This document shows positions 25,075-36,939 of a stretch of 64,000 nt of DNA, in pieces. The stretch covers positions 5,605,277-5,669,276 of the forward strand of contig NC_089281.1 of NCBI RefSeq assembly GCF_963678975.1. Direction: 5' to 3'. How positions within the stretch are numbered: the stretch's first letter is position 1; every line of letters starts with the position of its first letter. Both the position numbers and the translations under genes were made by a program. Source of the DNA: Dysidea avara (taxonomy: Eukaryota; Porifera; Demospongiae; Dictyoceratida; Dysideidae). A model generated the notes under the pieces. That model saw only the letters and a list, made by a program, of their open reading frames with translations, made no database searches and was not told the origin of the DNA.

Positions 25075-25822
25075 TAAGGCCACTACAATGACATAACTTG
25101 TTTCTCATCAACCGCCCGCACCAAAATTTTCTTTTTCCCATGCGAACTCATTATTGCACGACATTGCAGTATGGCTTTTTGAGTGTTGTGTTAGTGGGTT
25201 TATCACATAGAAAAGCACTATTTCTATGGAAAACTGCAATCCCATTGAGATACAGACACCATTTTTGAGTTTTTTTTTGCTTCTGTGTTGATTATATAGA
25301 GTGCTTTCTGGAGCATCAACAACCACCAAGGTATCAACAGTGGGTGCTACAGTGCACATTAGACTATACACTAGCATTGGTACTGTGACCTACATGCCTT
25401 ATGTGGAGGAGGGCCATCATATCTAAGAGTCATTGTAGCTTTAGTGTTGCTACTTCTGCCACAAGCTTGCACAGCCCCTCCCCCTAATAAGACTGACCAG
25501 CCTACACGTGCTAACACCGCTGCTGTACTGGGGTATGACACATGACCCCAAGACTGGTGGAAGTCTCGTAAAGTACTTGAAAGCTTTGTTACTGAAGTTG
25601 AAGTTTATGTGCACTCAGAGTTTTACCCTCAGTGTGCAACAGTGCTTGGTGTGCACCCAGCCAATAACCTAAAATAAAGGATTATTATACTGGTTTTGTA
25701 CAAATATATACATCCTACAATTTATAGCTATGGCTTGTGCAATAATGAGATAACCCGCCCGCCCGCATGTGTTACTCTATGAGAAGTTGATGAGAAACAA
25801 GTTATCTCATTGTAGTGGCCTA
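25075..25822. mobile_element. Terminal-inverted-repeat element, 0.75 kb
   Basis: TAAGGCCACTACAATGACAT with AACTTGTTTCTCATCAAC at the left is mirrored by GTTGATGAGAAACAAGTT and ATCTCATTGTAGTGGCCTA at the right, about 40 bp each. Both arms continue with GCCCGC. The 89-codon open frame inside (25108-25377, minus) has no known domain. The element sits directly 3' of the LINE-like reverse transcriptase. Confidence 0.65.
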
Positions 25823-25851
25823 ACTATATACTTATTACTACCTATACGTAC

Positions 25852-27540
25852 TTAACCAATGTCAAAGTCAGGAAATTCGTCCTCAGCAGTAAGCGAATAC
25901 TGGCGGAGTATCATTTTTGCATTGTACCTCCACAAAGTCACAGACAGTTGCTGGAGAAGTTGGCACCTAGCAAACTTTCGAGGTAAACCGTTTCTAACAG
26001 TTGTTCTGTCAGCTATGGATCCTAAAATTGATAGGGCATATGGTGACCAAACACCAAAGGTCTCACATACAAGAGGGATAAAATCTCCTCCATTATCATT
26101 CACAATGTCCTGGTATTGGTTGTCCTTAGCTATCTCACCAACAGCAGCGGCCACCCCAGCCTGAGAAGAAGCAGAAGATATGACAGCAGACTGAGTGGTA
26201 CTCCTGATGGAGAGATCAAATAGGCAGGACGACCAAGATGAAAGTCAGGGTGGTATATGTCGCCAGGACGAGATCGATCAGATGGAATGCCTTGCTCCCT
26301 AAGAACACCAGGGTGATCTTGGAGCAAGGCATGGTGTACAACAGACACTAAAGCATTATGACGCTGGATCTTCAAGGGACCATGAGAGCACCCCAGCAGA
26401 CGATCACCAAACTGGTCAATGACAGATAGAAAAGTACAGAGTGGTAAAGAAGGGAACAAAGGAATGCCAAGCCACAAACGTAAAGCTATAGTAAAATCGT
26501 GAGGAGGAATAGCTAGACCCAAAGCAGGCTGTGGAAGTGCTTTAAGCCAACCACTGCTGGTGCCAGAAGAATGTGATAAAGCACGCAGACGTGCTTGGTC
26601 ACGAATGGTGGAACTGCTTACAAGCTGTTTAAAAAGTGAATCATCTAAAATGGTTTGAAGGTCAGTTTGAGAGGAGTTTTGCAACACAGAAACAGACATA
26701 CCTTCGAAGAAAGCGAGGGAACAATCCTCCCCGGGAAATGGCATAAAAACATCAAAAGTTTCCACTAAACATGACACTAAAATACGGGAAGAATTAAAGG
26801 ACCCCACAAATGCAGGAGCAGCAGAACGCTCAGATTCACGTAGGCCCAAGCCTCCTAACCTAAATGGCAAGGTGGCTTGTGTCCAACTACTATCAGAAAT
26901 TCCACAACACAAGATTCTACTAAGGCATTCTCGCAACCTAAGGTAAAAATGTGAGGGAAAGGAACCCAAAGAGGAAGATGGCACACAACGTAAAAGGTGA
27001 GTGACCTTGCAAACGCTAAGACAGCTCCTAAGCAGATGCAATTCTACTTGAGGGTCCTCGAGGTCAACCAATTTATCCTGAATTGCAACTATTTCATCAA
27101 ATTGAACAGATAAAAAGGCATCGTAAAGCTGTGGAGGTCCCCAAATAGGAGATCCAAGAAGCTCCAAACCACTGTTCTTGGGGTTGATACGCTTGATGGC
27201 AGGATGAAAGTTAGGAAAAGAACTGTCACCAGAAGGCCAGTATAGTTCACACTTGGATAGATTGATGTAAAGACCAAAACTGGGACCCGACTCGGTAAAA
27301 TGTGAAAGTAATGCGTGAAGACAAGATCTAGTACCTATAAATGTGCCATCATCTACATACCACAGGTTAAGAAGACATGTTTCACTAAAAGAGATGGAAC
27401 GAAGAAATTGCACCAACACCAAAGAAAAAAGTAAGGGACCAAGAGGATCTCCCTGTTGGACACCTGTGGAAGCAAGAATACGCCTGTGGCCAAACCTCAG
27501 CTCAGCAGGTTGACTGTAGCACCAATGTAGGATTATTATT
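25852..27540 (-). mobile_element. LINE-like reverse transcriptase with possible C-terminal nuclease, 5'-truncated
   Basis: A long minus-strand frame begins inside a reverse transcriptase: STGVQQGDPLGPLLFSL and LLNLWYVDDGTFIG are the QG and catalytic Y-x-DD motifs. After the thumb-like region come a RHN motif (IQRHNALVSVVHHALL) and RPGDIYHPDFHLGRPAY. The continuation AVGEIAKDNQYQDIVND and FIPLVCETFGVW lies in another frame (25852-26154), so a frame disruption falls near 26130-26160. RHN...RPGDI...K is reminiscent of the restriction-like nuclease of R2/NeSL-type LINEs; that assignment is inference. The fingers domain and everything 5' are missing; upstream of about 27540 the sequence becomes AT-rich. 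Confidence 0.7.
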
Positions 27541-27639
27541 ATATATATGTGGTGGTCAAACATTGAATAACGACAGCAAAGTGTAGCTAGTAAACTGATG
27601 AGAATAGGATATAAATATATCAAGTGTTTCATCACTCAT

Positions 27640-28940
27640 TTACTTTATTATAATCCTTTAATGCCATTGCCCTGTATGCCAACTTGCAAAGACCATGTGC
27701 TGTGAAAACCTTACTGAAGTTCCATGCAACAACATCCATGGCATGCTGCTATAAAATCAACTGTAAATGATTTGAACACCTCAGTCTTGCCTTCGATGCC
27801 AATAGCTATTATAAGACTTCTAAAATATCTCAGTGCCAATCTGGGCCATATTGTAGCAGTATCACTAATAAAAAAGACTGCTAGAAAAAGTACAGAAGAG
27901 AGCTACTAAATATGTACTAATGTGGTATTCACCATGCCAGCAGCCACTTTACAGTAACCACCTTATTTCAGCTGCCCTATATCAATCTATCATGTAGAGA
28001 ACATGATGCAATAAACTTATATTTTACAATTTTAAGAGACTCATGTACATTGCATGCATATACAATGAACTTAAGCTAAATTAAATATGATGTATAGTGT
28101 CCCAAGTATATGCAAACATAATCACCATGGTTACATGCATAGATAAATATCTTATTATTACACATAAAAGAAATCCCAGTATGATCATGAGTGAGTATTT
28201 TCAATAAAATTAATTATTTCACTAATTAAACAACACTGAAAGAATGCATGCAGGGGGCCTATAATTATGATATACTTGTAATTGCAATTACTTCAACTAT
28301 TGATGACCAATTAAATTTTTGTGATAGCTACCAATAGCATCCAACCATCAAATCAGTAGAGAAGATTAATGCTCACGTGGTACACACTTCAAAATCTCCG
28401 TTCAGCAATTTAAACCGATGACTCACAATTTCATTCTGGGCAAAATCCATGTTGTTTTGAATATATACCTAATATTTTTATTGTAATCAGTATTTATTTG
28501 ATATAAAATTCTAGTTCAGCTTTTCTGTTGATAATGTGGTATCTTTGTCCGTGCACAATAATGATATTATACAACACAGGGATTATGTGCTTGGAATTTT
28601 CTCAATAAAGCAGTCTATATAACAATATCAATTTCTCTATTAGAGTATTCACTCATCACCTGTTAATATGGACTGCATGTACTGCAAAATATCCCTTTGA
28701 CTGTTTTATTTATTATATAAATCAGCCGTCTCATTCAATTTTATAAAATCACTTCCCTAGCCATATTTCCTGCATGCCTGAATAGCTACCTGGCTAACCG
28801 TTACTCACAATTTGAACAGCCTGATACATGTGTAACAATATAATCAACACTTTTATGTCTAATATGATCAGTACATCAACATGTAAGTGTATAATAGCTG
28901 GATTTAACAGTTTTTAGTTTACCATGCAGGAGTACAATGT
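27640..28940. other. No gene; AT-rich 3' flank of family gene 2
   Basis: No coding region or RNA supported. One CTCTATTAGAGTATTCACTC motif occurs near 28637. Confidence 0.4.
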
Positions 28941-31900
28941 TTATACTCCATATATGAGGACCAAAGCAATCCAAACAAGGATCCATGGTGGAAACAGAAT
29001 GAATATCAGCAAGTGAAGAAGGTGATTAACTTGGTTGTTTTCTTCAACATAAACTTGCTGGGTCCGCACATATGCTGGTGCTGGTGCTGGAGCTGCTTGG
29101 TTGTTTACCACTACCACATTAGTAGTGTGAGATGACTGATGAACTTTTGATCCTGCAGTGAACATATTGGATGAGTGAGCTAAACACAGCCTGTCTTGTT
29201 TACCATACAAACCTGACATTTTATCTTATCATACAGTACTACTATCATACCGTACAGTAGGGATCACCTCCCCCCCCGCACAAAAAAAGAAAGAAAAGAA
29301 CATCAGGGCTAAAAACAAAAATTATGAAACAAATTAATGAATATTCAAATATTCTAAATGCATGTATTTGATTCACAAACACTTAACTTAATAGCACATT
29401 TGTGCCAATGATCTATTAATACAACTCTTATAAGCCCATTATATATTTATTAGAAAATAACAATACAATTTCATAAAGTTTTAAGTATATCTATAGAATA
29501 TATTGAATGTGCTCCCATGTGGCATGTGCATTAGTGCTGTACCACCAGTGTCCAATTAACCAGTTATTAACCAGTGTTGTCTAAGTCAGCCAATAACTGG
29601 TGAAGAAACCTTTAAACCAGTTATTGCCCACCCACTTGGTAAACCATAAATTACCCCTGTTGACAAGTGTTAACATCATAACATAACCTCAAAGAATGTG
29701 TAAATATGTGATTGTAATAACTGTTATTGCAAGACAGGTTGTTGATGGTCACTTTGGTACCACCCTATAAACCTTCCAGCAGGCTTGTTGAGTCTTATTA
29801 TGTCTGCCAATATACAAACAAACCAATTAACCAGTTATTTCCAATTATTGGTAGGCAATTTGGTGACAAAAATTTTGTAGGTGTACAGCACTAATGTGCA
29901 TGCCTCGTTTTGGTTTGCCACGTAAATTCATTTCTGACAATGGCCCACAGTTTTTTTCAGTTATACATTTTTTAGATGCCAAGACTGCACCCTAGTCCCA
30001 GATCAAATAGTAAAGCTGAAAGGCTTGTGCGAGTTCGTATGTCCTCTACACTTTGCCTTCATCTTTTACATCCCCAATCCTACTATAGTCATTATCTTCA
30101 TGCAAAAAGAAACCATATTGGGATGCTAATTTTCCATATCAACACCATCTGTACAGGCAAGTATACATTGAGATTGATTTTACCCCTCCCACCAGCAGAC
30201 ATCATGATATTAATAACTTTATCATTTCTCCTATGTAATTATTGCTCTGCAACCCAATTCCTTCAATGTTCTTACATTATGACTGCTCTATTAGAGTATT
30301 TCCATGATGCATATTTGTGTCTTAACTCTAGCTTGATCTGTGATTAAATTTAAAGTTATAGTTTACAAAGGCTTTTAGTTCCTTTTTGAAGTAGTTTGTA
30401 TGTAGGTCTGAGTCAAACATGCTCAAATTTTTGCACAAAATGCTTTCAGGAATTATCCAAAATTTTCATTTATTATGTTTCCATTATGCTTGAAGTAGGT
30501 TAACAACAATTCCCCCAGAGAATTTTTTTGAAGTTGTTTATTTATTAAGGCTTTATAGCACAAGTGCTGAAGGTCTGCAGGACGCCTGGTGCTGTTTAAA
30601 GATGTATGTTTGAAATGGAGAAAAAAAAATCCATGACTGGACCTGGGCAGCCTCAACATCAGATTTACACTCAAACGCTTACAGGATTATTTGTTATGAG
30701 ATTGAATTTGCAGCTGGTAGCAATTGAATGATTGATACAGGCTACTTCTGCTGGCACAGTATCAGGAGCAGGCTAAAGAGTTAAGAGTTTGAAGCATGCA
30801 ACAGATGTGGATTCCATTCTGGGAGGTTGGGGGATGCCCCCAGGGAAAATTTCAGGTCGTAAACACTCTGTAGCCTGTAGCCTGTAGATTTAGTGTGCTG
30901 CTACAAGTATATAAATACATAATGTGGTTGTTCTACTAGGTCTAGGGTAGTTGACGGTTCCATTAGAGTGTCGAATACTCTATTAGAATATTTGATCTGA
31001 ACCTTTGTAAATCAATTCCCTGAATATACTTGACTATAGTAAATAATTGGAAGAAAATAGGATGAATTTGAAGGCTTGTAGCTCAAATTTGAAACAGAGA
31101 GGATATCCCATCCTCAGGAAAATTTTCCTGCAAAAATGATAAACTGTGTCCCCTCAATTATCTGACCAACTTAGTACCAAGATGTATTCAGATAATCAAA
31201 AAAATCAGATAATTAAAGCCCATTTAATTGTTCAGAGCCCTGTTCAATTACTCTAATAGAATACACACTTTAGACAAAGTACTCTAATAGAACAGTCATT
31301 TTTATTCCTCAGATAACAGATTATTGAAAGTTGGATAATCAAGGGAGCACTTCAGATGTAGTTCTGTTGTATTATGACCAAGCTACAAATGTACACATTT
31401 CCTTTATTTTTTTCTGTACAATATATATATATACATAACACACAAAAACAGCAAAGCTGTGAAAATATGGTGCGGCCTTAAAAAGCTTAGGTGAAAAAAG
31501 TTGTGAAATCAAAGGTGGCGGCCAAGAAATGGCTGCAATGATGTTAACAATGCACACAGCCATTGTTAAAAAAAATTTAGCATTAACACTGTTGCAGCCA
31601 TTTCTTGGCCGCCACCTTTGATTTCACAACTTTTTTCACCCAGGCTTTTTAAGGCTGCACCATTTTTTCACAGCTTGGCTGTTTTTGTGTGTGGATTTCA
31701 CTTCTTTTTGCACTTTATAAGGCCCCAAAACCAGCCTATGGCCGACTTGGAGGTTTTTTTACTCACATTTATTCTTTTCTATGCAGACACAATGATGTTT
31801 ATTAAAGACAGACTTATAAATGTATTGCATTGCATGATTTACTTCAATATTTGATAATATTATTGTAGTACTCCAATAGAGTGTACATTTTTTGAGGACT

Positions 31901-34900
31901 TCTAATAGAACATACATAGAATGTTCTAGAACAATCTAGTACTTCTATTGGTAAATTTGTGACATTTTATTATAAGCTAGAAATTTCATTTATTTTATAT
32001 ATAAAGCAGAAATTAAGTGAGATGATCAGCCGAGATAGCAGTGGTTCAGTGGTTAAGGATGCAGGTGTTAGCTATGGAGGTCCCTGGTTTGAACTCTGGC
32101 AAGTTTTTTTGACATTTTTTGTACTCCTTTTTACGGCGTGGTGACTGCTCTATTAGAGTATCTCGATCCCACAATTTTACACTTGTTTGGTTTTTGCTTT
32201 ATAATTTTATAGCTGTAAGTCTATTGCTATTCAAACTATCAAAAGGCACTGCTATGATGATCAGCCCATCTACATACCAATTTTCAAGTTATTCCTATAC
32301 TCAGTTTGCCTTGTAGCCATGACAGAAGCTTGATTTTTTTACATGAATAAATACTCATATATAACTCCTTGGATATTCCTCAGATTCACAGCAAACTTGG
32401 TAGGTGAATCCACTGTTACATGCTCTTCATTTGTGCCAAAGATCGAGGCAATTGAGTTACATGTTTGCGTTTTATCATAATTTTTGCGAAGTGTGTGAAA
32501 AGAAATCGAAGCCCCCCGTAGCCCCCATACGGCAAAAGAAAAAAACAAAGAAATCAAATCGAAACTTTGAACACCCATATCTCGCAAATGGCTGTTGTGA
32601 ATTTAATCAAATTTGCTGTGTGGCCTACCCTACCTGGTGGACAGTTATAATGCAAAAATAGTGTCCTTTGGAGAAGGGCTATGCACGTATGAAAAAGTTT
32701 TTTTCTTTCACCCTGTCAATATACTCATGGGTGTGGTGCGCTGGCTTTCATGGCCGCACGACACACTACCGTGTGTCTTGATATACACACTTGTATGGTC
32801 ATGTGCACCTATTCCTAGATAGGCCGCATGACACACTACTGTGTGCTGGGGCGTTACTATTCAGTGGACTGGACTACTGGACTGGAACACTGGACTGACA
32901 TATTTTTGGTTTTGCACATTCTATGGTTGGATTTACGGGGTCTTGCTAGTAAGCACCTTTAGGGAGCCTGCAGCCCACTTCTAAACACTGAAAATGAACA
33001 GTGAAATGTGCGAAAACTGTCTCTTAATAATTTTGCTACTGTTCATTATGCCACTATACAACACTTATTCCTTACCTTGGTGTGTAGTAATGCTGCAGGA
33101 AGTGCAGGGAATGTGACAGCAATAGTTGCTAGCAATCAACTTGCCAGTAGACAATTTCCTTCGGGATATCCTTAGGGCAAGCTAGTCTTGCATGGCCACT
33201 GAGACCTCTAGTTGAGTGCAGAGGCTTACCTATTAGAGATTTTTCACTATGGGCGCTTATAATCTTTAATTGATAAGCTCCTGCACTGAAACAGAAGTCT
33301 GGCAGCACAACTAGCTTGCTCTTCAAGCTTGCTCTAAGGATATCTCAAAGATATTGTCTACTGCCTACTGGCAAGTTGATCGCTAGTTAACTATTGCTGT
33401 AATATTCCCTGCACTGCCTGCAGCATTACTACACACCAGGGTAAGGAATAAGTGCTGTATAGTGGCAAAATGAACAGTAGCAAAATTATTAAGAGACAGT
33501 TTCCGCATATTCCACTGTTTGTCTTCAGCATTTAGAAGTGCGCTGCAGGTGCTCTAAGGGTGCTTACTAGCAAGACTCCGTAAATACAATCATAGAACGT
33601 GCAACACCAAAATATGTCAGTCCAGTAGTCCAGTCCACTGAATAGTAACCGCCATGGTGTGATACACAAACTGTGGCATCTATTCTTCTACACTAACTTC
33701 ATACAGTACGATAGTTACTGTATAGTAGGGACCACAAAGGAGTAGGCGTGGCCAACAAAATAATATCACCCAAAAAACAGCCTCAATTTCCCCTGACAAT
33801 GATGAGGCAATATTGGTTAGGTGAAACTAAGCCCAAACAAGCTTTCAGATCGACCTGAAATGCTTTCATCAAGTTGTTACAGAATTTTTAAAATAATTTA
33901 TTTAATGGAATTTTCTACTGACTGACTGACTGATGCCTTCAGACAAGCGTAACTTGATAATGGCTAAGGCTACGGGCTTGATTTTTTTACTGTTTGATGT
34001 CGCTTCGGCCCGACAGGTTCCTTTTGGCATACCGCAGTACGTACAATGTATTCTTCATGGACTTACAAGTGTCCTCCTTTGTGTCCCATTCATCTTTGCT
34101 GACAGCGAAAAGTGTTGATTTGGCGATGGCACGTGATGGCTTCCCTTCGTAATGGAAATCGTCCGTATTTGTCATAGTGGCTATTTTGATAGCAGAGGTG
34201 CTTTTCAAACAGTTCTTGATTCGTACTGCTGTGTAACGGGTTGAACAAAGCTGACAACAAAGTGTAATGGATACTTCGATACTTCACTTTTCAGACGATA
34301 ATTGATATAACTGGGGCATGCGGCACCATTTCTTTCTTTCGATATGTGTGGATTGCTGATGTGCTTTTCGAACAGTTCTTGATTCAAAATGCTGAGTAAC
34401 AGGTTGGACATAGCTAACAACGAAGCGTAATGGATACTTCACTTTTCAGACAATAATTGGGGGGCGCGGTGCCATTTCAGATGCGGTATACGTGGGTTCA
34501 CCAGTCATAATAATTTATCTACAAAAAAGTTAACAAACAAGTACACAGAAAAATTTGGAATTGTAGGGACCATAACACATCGATAAAAGTACTGAAACAA
34601 GCTGGAGTAGTGCACGATATTAAATCACAGTAAAACAATAAGAAGTGTTATATCCCTACTGTGCTCAAGATACCATAATGGAAATGCACAGTAGGGATAT
34701 AACACTTCTTATTGTTTTACTGTGATTTAATATCGTGCACTACTCCAGCTTGTTTCAGTACTTTTTATCGATGTGTTATGGTCCCTACTCTAGTTGAAAA
34801 TTCCTTTGTACTTGTATATACTGTATATAGTACAATACAGAACATAAGCCATTGGTTATCAGTGCATAATGAAATCATAATTTAAATTTTCAGCAATACA

Positions 34901-35030
34901 ACATATAGAACTAACCAATGTTACGATCAACAGTTTTAACAGGCTGAGGATAATTGTACTCCTTAGGAGTGTAGTAGACTTTTTGTGATGGAGGGTAGTG
35001 AACACTTGTGGAATAAATCTTTGCACTCAT
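28941..35030 (-). CDS. LFPPW-tail family protein 2: Tyr/Pro-rich head, C-terminal membrane segment
   Basis: Paralog of the genes at 19.4 and 47.8 kb. Exon 1 (35030-34916, 38 codons plus 1 base) starts MSAKIYSTSVHYPP, is rich in Tyr and Pro, and ends ATT-G before donor GTTAGT. Exon 2 (29152-28941) follows acceptor TTCACTGCAG and completes a Gly codon. The spliced product is 108 residues. Exon 2 encodes a Ser/His stretch, TTNVVVVNNQ (nearly identical, also at DNA level, in paralog 3), an Ala-Pro run, and the hydrophobic end at about 80-108 with VNHLLH, LFPPW and IYGV. TTTTTAGGTTACAG directly before the ATG suggests a 5' UTR intron. The 5.8-kb intron contains a fold-back copy whose hairpin ends about 100 bp from the exon 1 donor, an 800-bp palindrome, SINE pieces and an integrase fossil. 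Function unknown; exon pairing rests on phase, order and homology. Confidence 0.58.
29534..29891. mobile_element. TA-flanked MITE, GTGCTGTAC ends
   Basis: GTGCTGTAC and GTACAGCAC bound the element, with TA on both sides as a likely target duplication. Inside, AACCAGTTATT is repeated and AACATCATAACATAACCTCA to TTCCAGCAGGC is colinear with the MITE at 42993-43439, although the termini differ. Tc1/mariner-like by its TA site. Confidence 0.65.
29898..30025 (+). mobile_element. Integrase fossil, LTR-retrotransposon kin
   Basis: A short plus-strand relic with the FGLPRKFISDNGPQF signature of a retroviral-type integrase core, plus remnants of the following active-site helix. Ty3/Gypsy-like by motif; a Ginger-type DNA transposon is the alternative. 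Fragmentary and broken, with no terminal repeats seen, hence old. Confidence 0.5.
30040..30530. other. No gene seen
   Basis: AT-rich, within the intron of family gene 2. Holds one GACTGCTCTATTAGAGTATT motif (30281). Confidence 0.4.
30536..30690 (-). mobile_element. SINE copy, tRNA-derived family
   Basis: Same order as the better copy at 38955-39200: TTTATTAAGG tail side, GCACAAGTGCTGAAGGTCTG, CCATGACTGGACCTGGGCAG and AAACGCTTACAGG. On the minus strand it runs from a tRNA-like head to a (AATAA)-type tail. Confidence 0.6.
31438..31692. mobile_element. Hairpin MITE, arms about 110 bp
   Basis: ACACACAAAAACAGC ... GAAATCAAAGGTGGCGGCCA is mirrored by TGGCCGCCACCTTTGATTTC ... GCTGTTTTTGTGTGT with few mismatches. 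The loop lies near 31555-31600. Confidence 0.8.
32027..32105 (+). mobile_element. tRNA-derived SINE head
   Basis: A-box-like TGGTTCAGTGGTTAAGG and B-box-like GGTTTGAACTC lie about 40 bp apart, as in pol III tRNA genes, followed by a T-rich tract. The flanks do not fold as an acceptor stem with CCA, so a SINE or tRNA relic is more likely than a working tRNA gene. Confidence 0.5.
32853..33649. mobile_element. Large palindromic element, arms about 330 bp
   Basis: Ends GTTACTATTCAGTGGACTGG / CCAGTCCACTGAATAGTAAC. Long matching blocks follow on both sides, such as TGCACATTCTATGGTTG-type sequence, CTTGCTAGTAAGCACC and TTATTCCTTACC. The centre is around 33200-33300. It lies in the intron of family gene 2. 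Confidence 0.8.
33702..34816 (+). mobile_element. Fold-back family copy 3, left arm with central hairpin
   Basis: Arm begins ATACAGTACGATAGTTACTG, passes CAGCCTCAATTTCCCCTGAC, ACTGACTGACTGATGCCTTC, TTTGATGTCGCTTCGGCCCG and GTCCTCCTTTGTGTCCCATT, and reaches a central hairpin at 34556-34805 whose arms match almost perfectly over about 110 bp (AACAATAAGAAGTGTTATAT, GTGCACGATATTAAAT). Only a stub of the right arm remains. The exon 1 donor of family gene 2 is about 100 bp beyond. Confidence 0.82.
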
Positions 35031-36270
35031 CTGTAACCTAAAAATTTGCAAATACATAAATAAACGCATACTGCAGGTATGTTTGTGCTTATATGCCCCC
35101 GTATGACATACATACAAAACTCATACAAGGTAAATTTTAAAATACCCTAATAGAACACAGATCTGCTCATGAAATACTCTAATATAACAGATACTTATTC
35201 AGTCCAGATAATTGAGGGTTCGGATAATGGAGGTTCTAATTCCTCAATACTTACATGGATAAATACCATGATAAACGTCCCTTGTTTTTCTTACAAAACC
35301 ACAGATAACGAAACTATATGGCTTGTGTAAACTGCATGCGATGTGTATGGACCCCACCCATTAATTAACCCTTCAAGCTATAAACAGTTTGAAAGCCCTC
35401 TTCTTCTACTACCAAATCATCTAGACAACTTACAGAAACACACACAACTGATGTTTTTTGAAGCGGAGAAAGGCATGTGATTGTTCCGTTTCAGACTTGA
35501 TTGTACAGTACTTATAATTTGTAATTGTTTGGGCTTAATCAGCTTTGCTGTCTGCTCTTTTCACCTAAATATAATAATAGAAAAATAATCGCCATGGCTC
35601 TGAACGATGGGTGCCACCATCTTGCTAATTCAATGCATGACATCACACTATACATTTTTAGATTCCTTATCACGTGCTGAATAGGCTATAATTCCAATTA
35701 CAGTGCACTGTGACCAGGGAAACAAAACTATACGTTAATTCTATATTGCCAAATGCTGTATCTTGCCCACGGTTCTTCTCATCACAAAACGCCAAACACC
35801 ATTAGAAGCACCCAGGCTTGAACAATTGGGTGGTGATTTCAGCTTCGTAGCCCCTAGGACAAATGAGTTATGGGTCTGTTTGTAAAGAGAGCATTTTTGG
35901 CAATATATTAGCCATTGGGTTATATACTGCATTTAAATTTGGTAACAAACCACTTATGAATATCATGATTGTTATACAGCCCAGAGAAGACCAGACTTAT
36001 CATTTCATTTTACACACTAAAATTTTACACCAGAGTATAAATTAATTCAATTTTATTAGGTGGAGATGTAATGGCCAAGAGAAATTTAGAAATTTATCAA
36101 ACTGAGGGTGGATGATGGTCGGTGAAATACGGGTTTATAAAATAGTTATGGAAGGACTTGGTAATCATTGCTAAATAGTTTTTAACCTAAAAATGGACAA
36201 TTTTTTTGTAGGCTAGTGAAACAAAAGAATAATATGGTAGTACTGTATATTAGGGATAGTGGAGGTTTGC
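35031..36270. other. 5' flank of family gene 2, no other gene
   Basis: Probable promoter side of family gene 2. No TATA or initiator I would defend. Holds CTCTAATA-type motifs near 35146 and 35177. Confidence 0.4.
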
Positions 36271-36279
36271 ATTTTCTCA

Positions 36280-36918
36280 TGACCGGATCTGCAAAAACCT
36301 GACACAATCGCGCATTTTTGAAATTCCTGTTTATTAAATATTTATAATCTACTTAGCCAAGTGTACCTTCTGGTAAAGTTTCAGCCTCATATGCCAATAA
36401 CTTTGTGAGTTACAGCCCTACAAAGTAGCAACAACAGAAAAATCGGTTTGTACAGCAAATATAGGGAAAATAAAATACAGGCGCTTACAAAAACGGTTGT
36501 AACTTACCAACGGGTTGAGGTATGGAGCCAAAAGTTTCACCATCATGTTCACCACGAACAGGGGAATCAATTACTGGATAAGTTTCCCTTTATTCACCTC
36601 TCTTCACTTTATACAAAGGCAAAATTCGTGAAGAAACATTGATCGCATACAATCGCTTCAATGTGATGTAAACAAACACTCATAACTTATGTATCCTTGG
36701 GTCTACTGCATCGAAACAAAGATTTTCCAACTTCTCTTAAGCAGGTGAATAAGATGATATCCTGGGTTTTATTGCTAATCCCTTCCTTCACTAAAAGGTG
36801 TTCAAAATTTTTTTGGAATTTTTTCAATAATACGCAAGTGTTTCACCCAATGTATTCAATGCTTTATACTGTAAATTTAGGCTTGCACAATTGTGTCGAG
36901 TTTTTGCAGATCCGGTCA
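36280..36918. mobile_element. TGACCGGATCTG-ended element, copy 2
   Basis: Same termini as the element in ISCA2 intron 2, inverted relative to it. Shared interior blocks: CTACTTAGCCAAGTGTACC, GTAACTTACCAACGG-like and TCACCCAATGTATTCAATGC. Confidence 0.8.
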
Positions 36919-36939
36919 CAAATACTGACCAGAAACTAG

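Noticed and set aside
32027-32105. Functional tRNA gene
   Set aside because: A and B boxes are present but a proper acceptor stem is not, so SINE head is the better reading.
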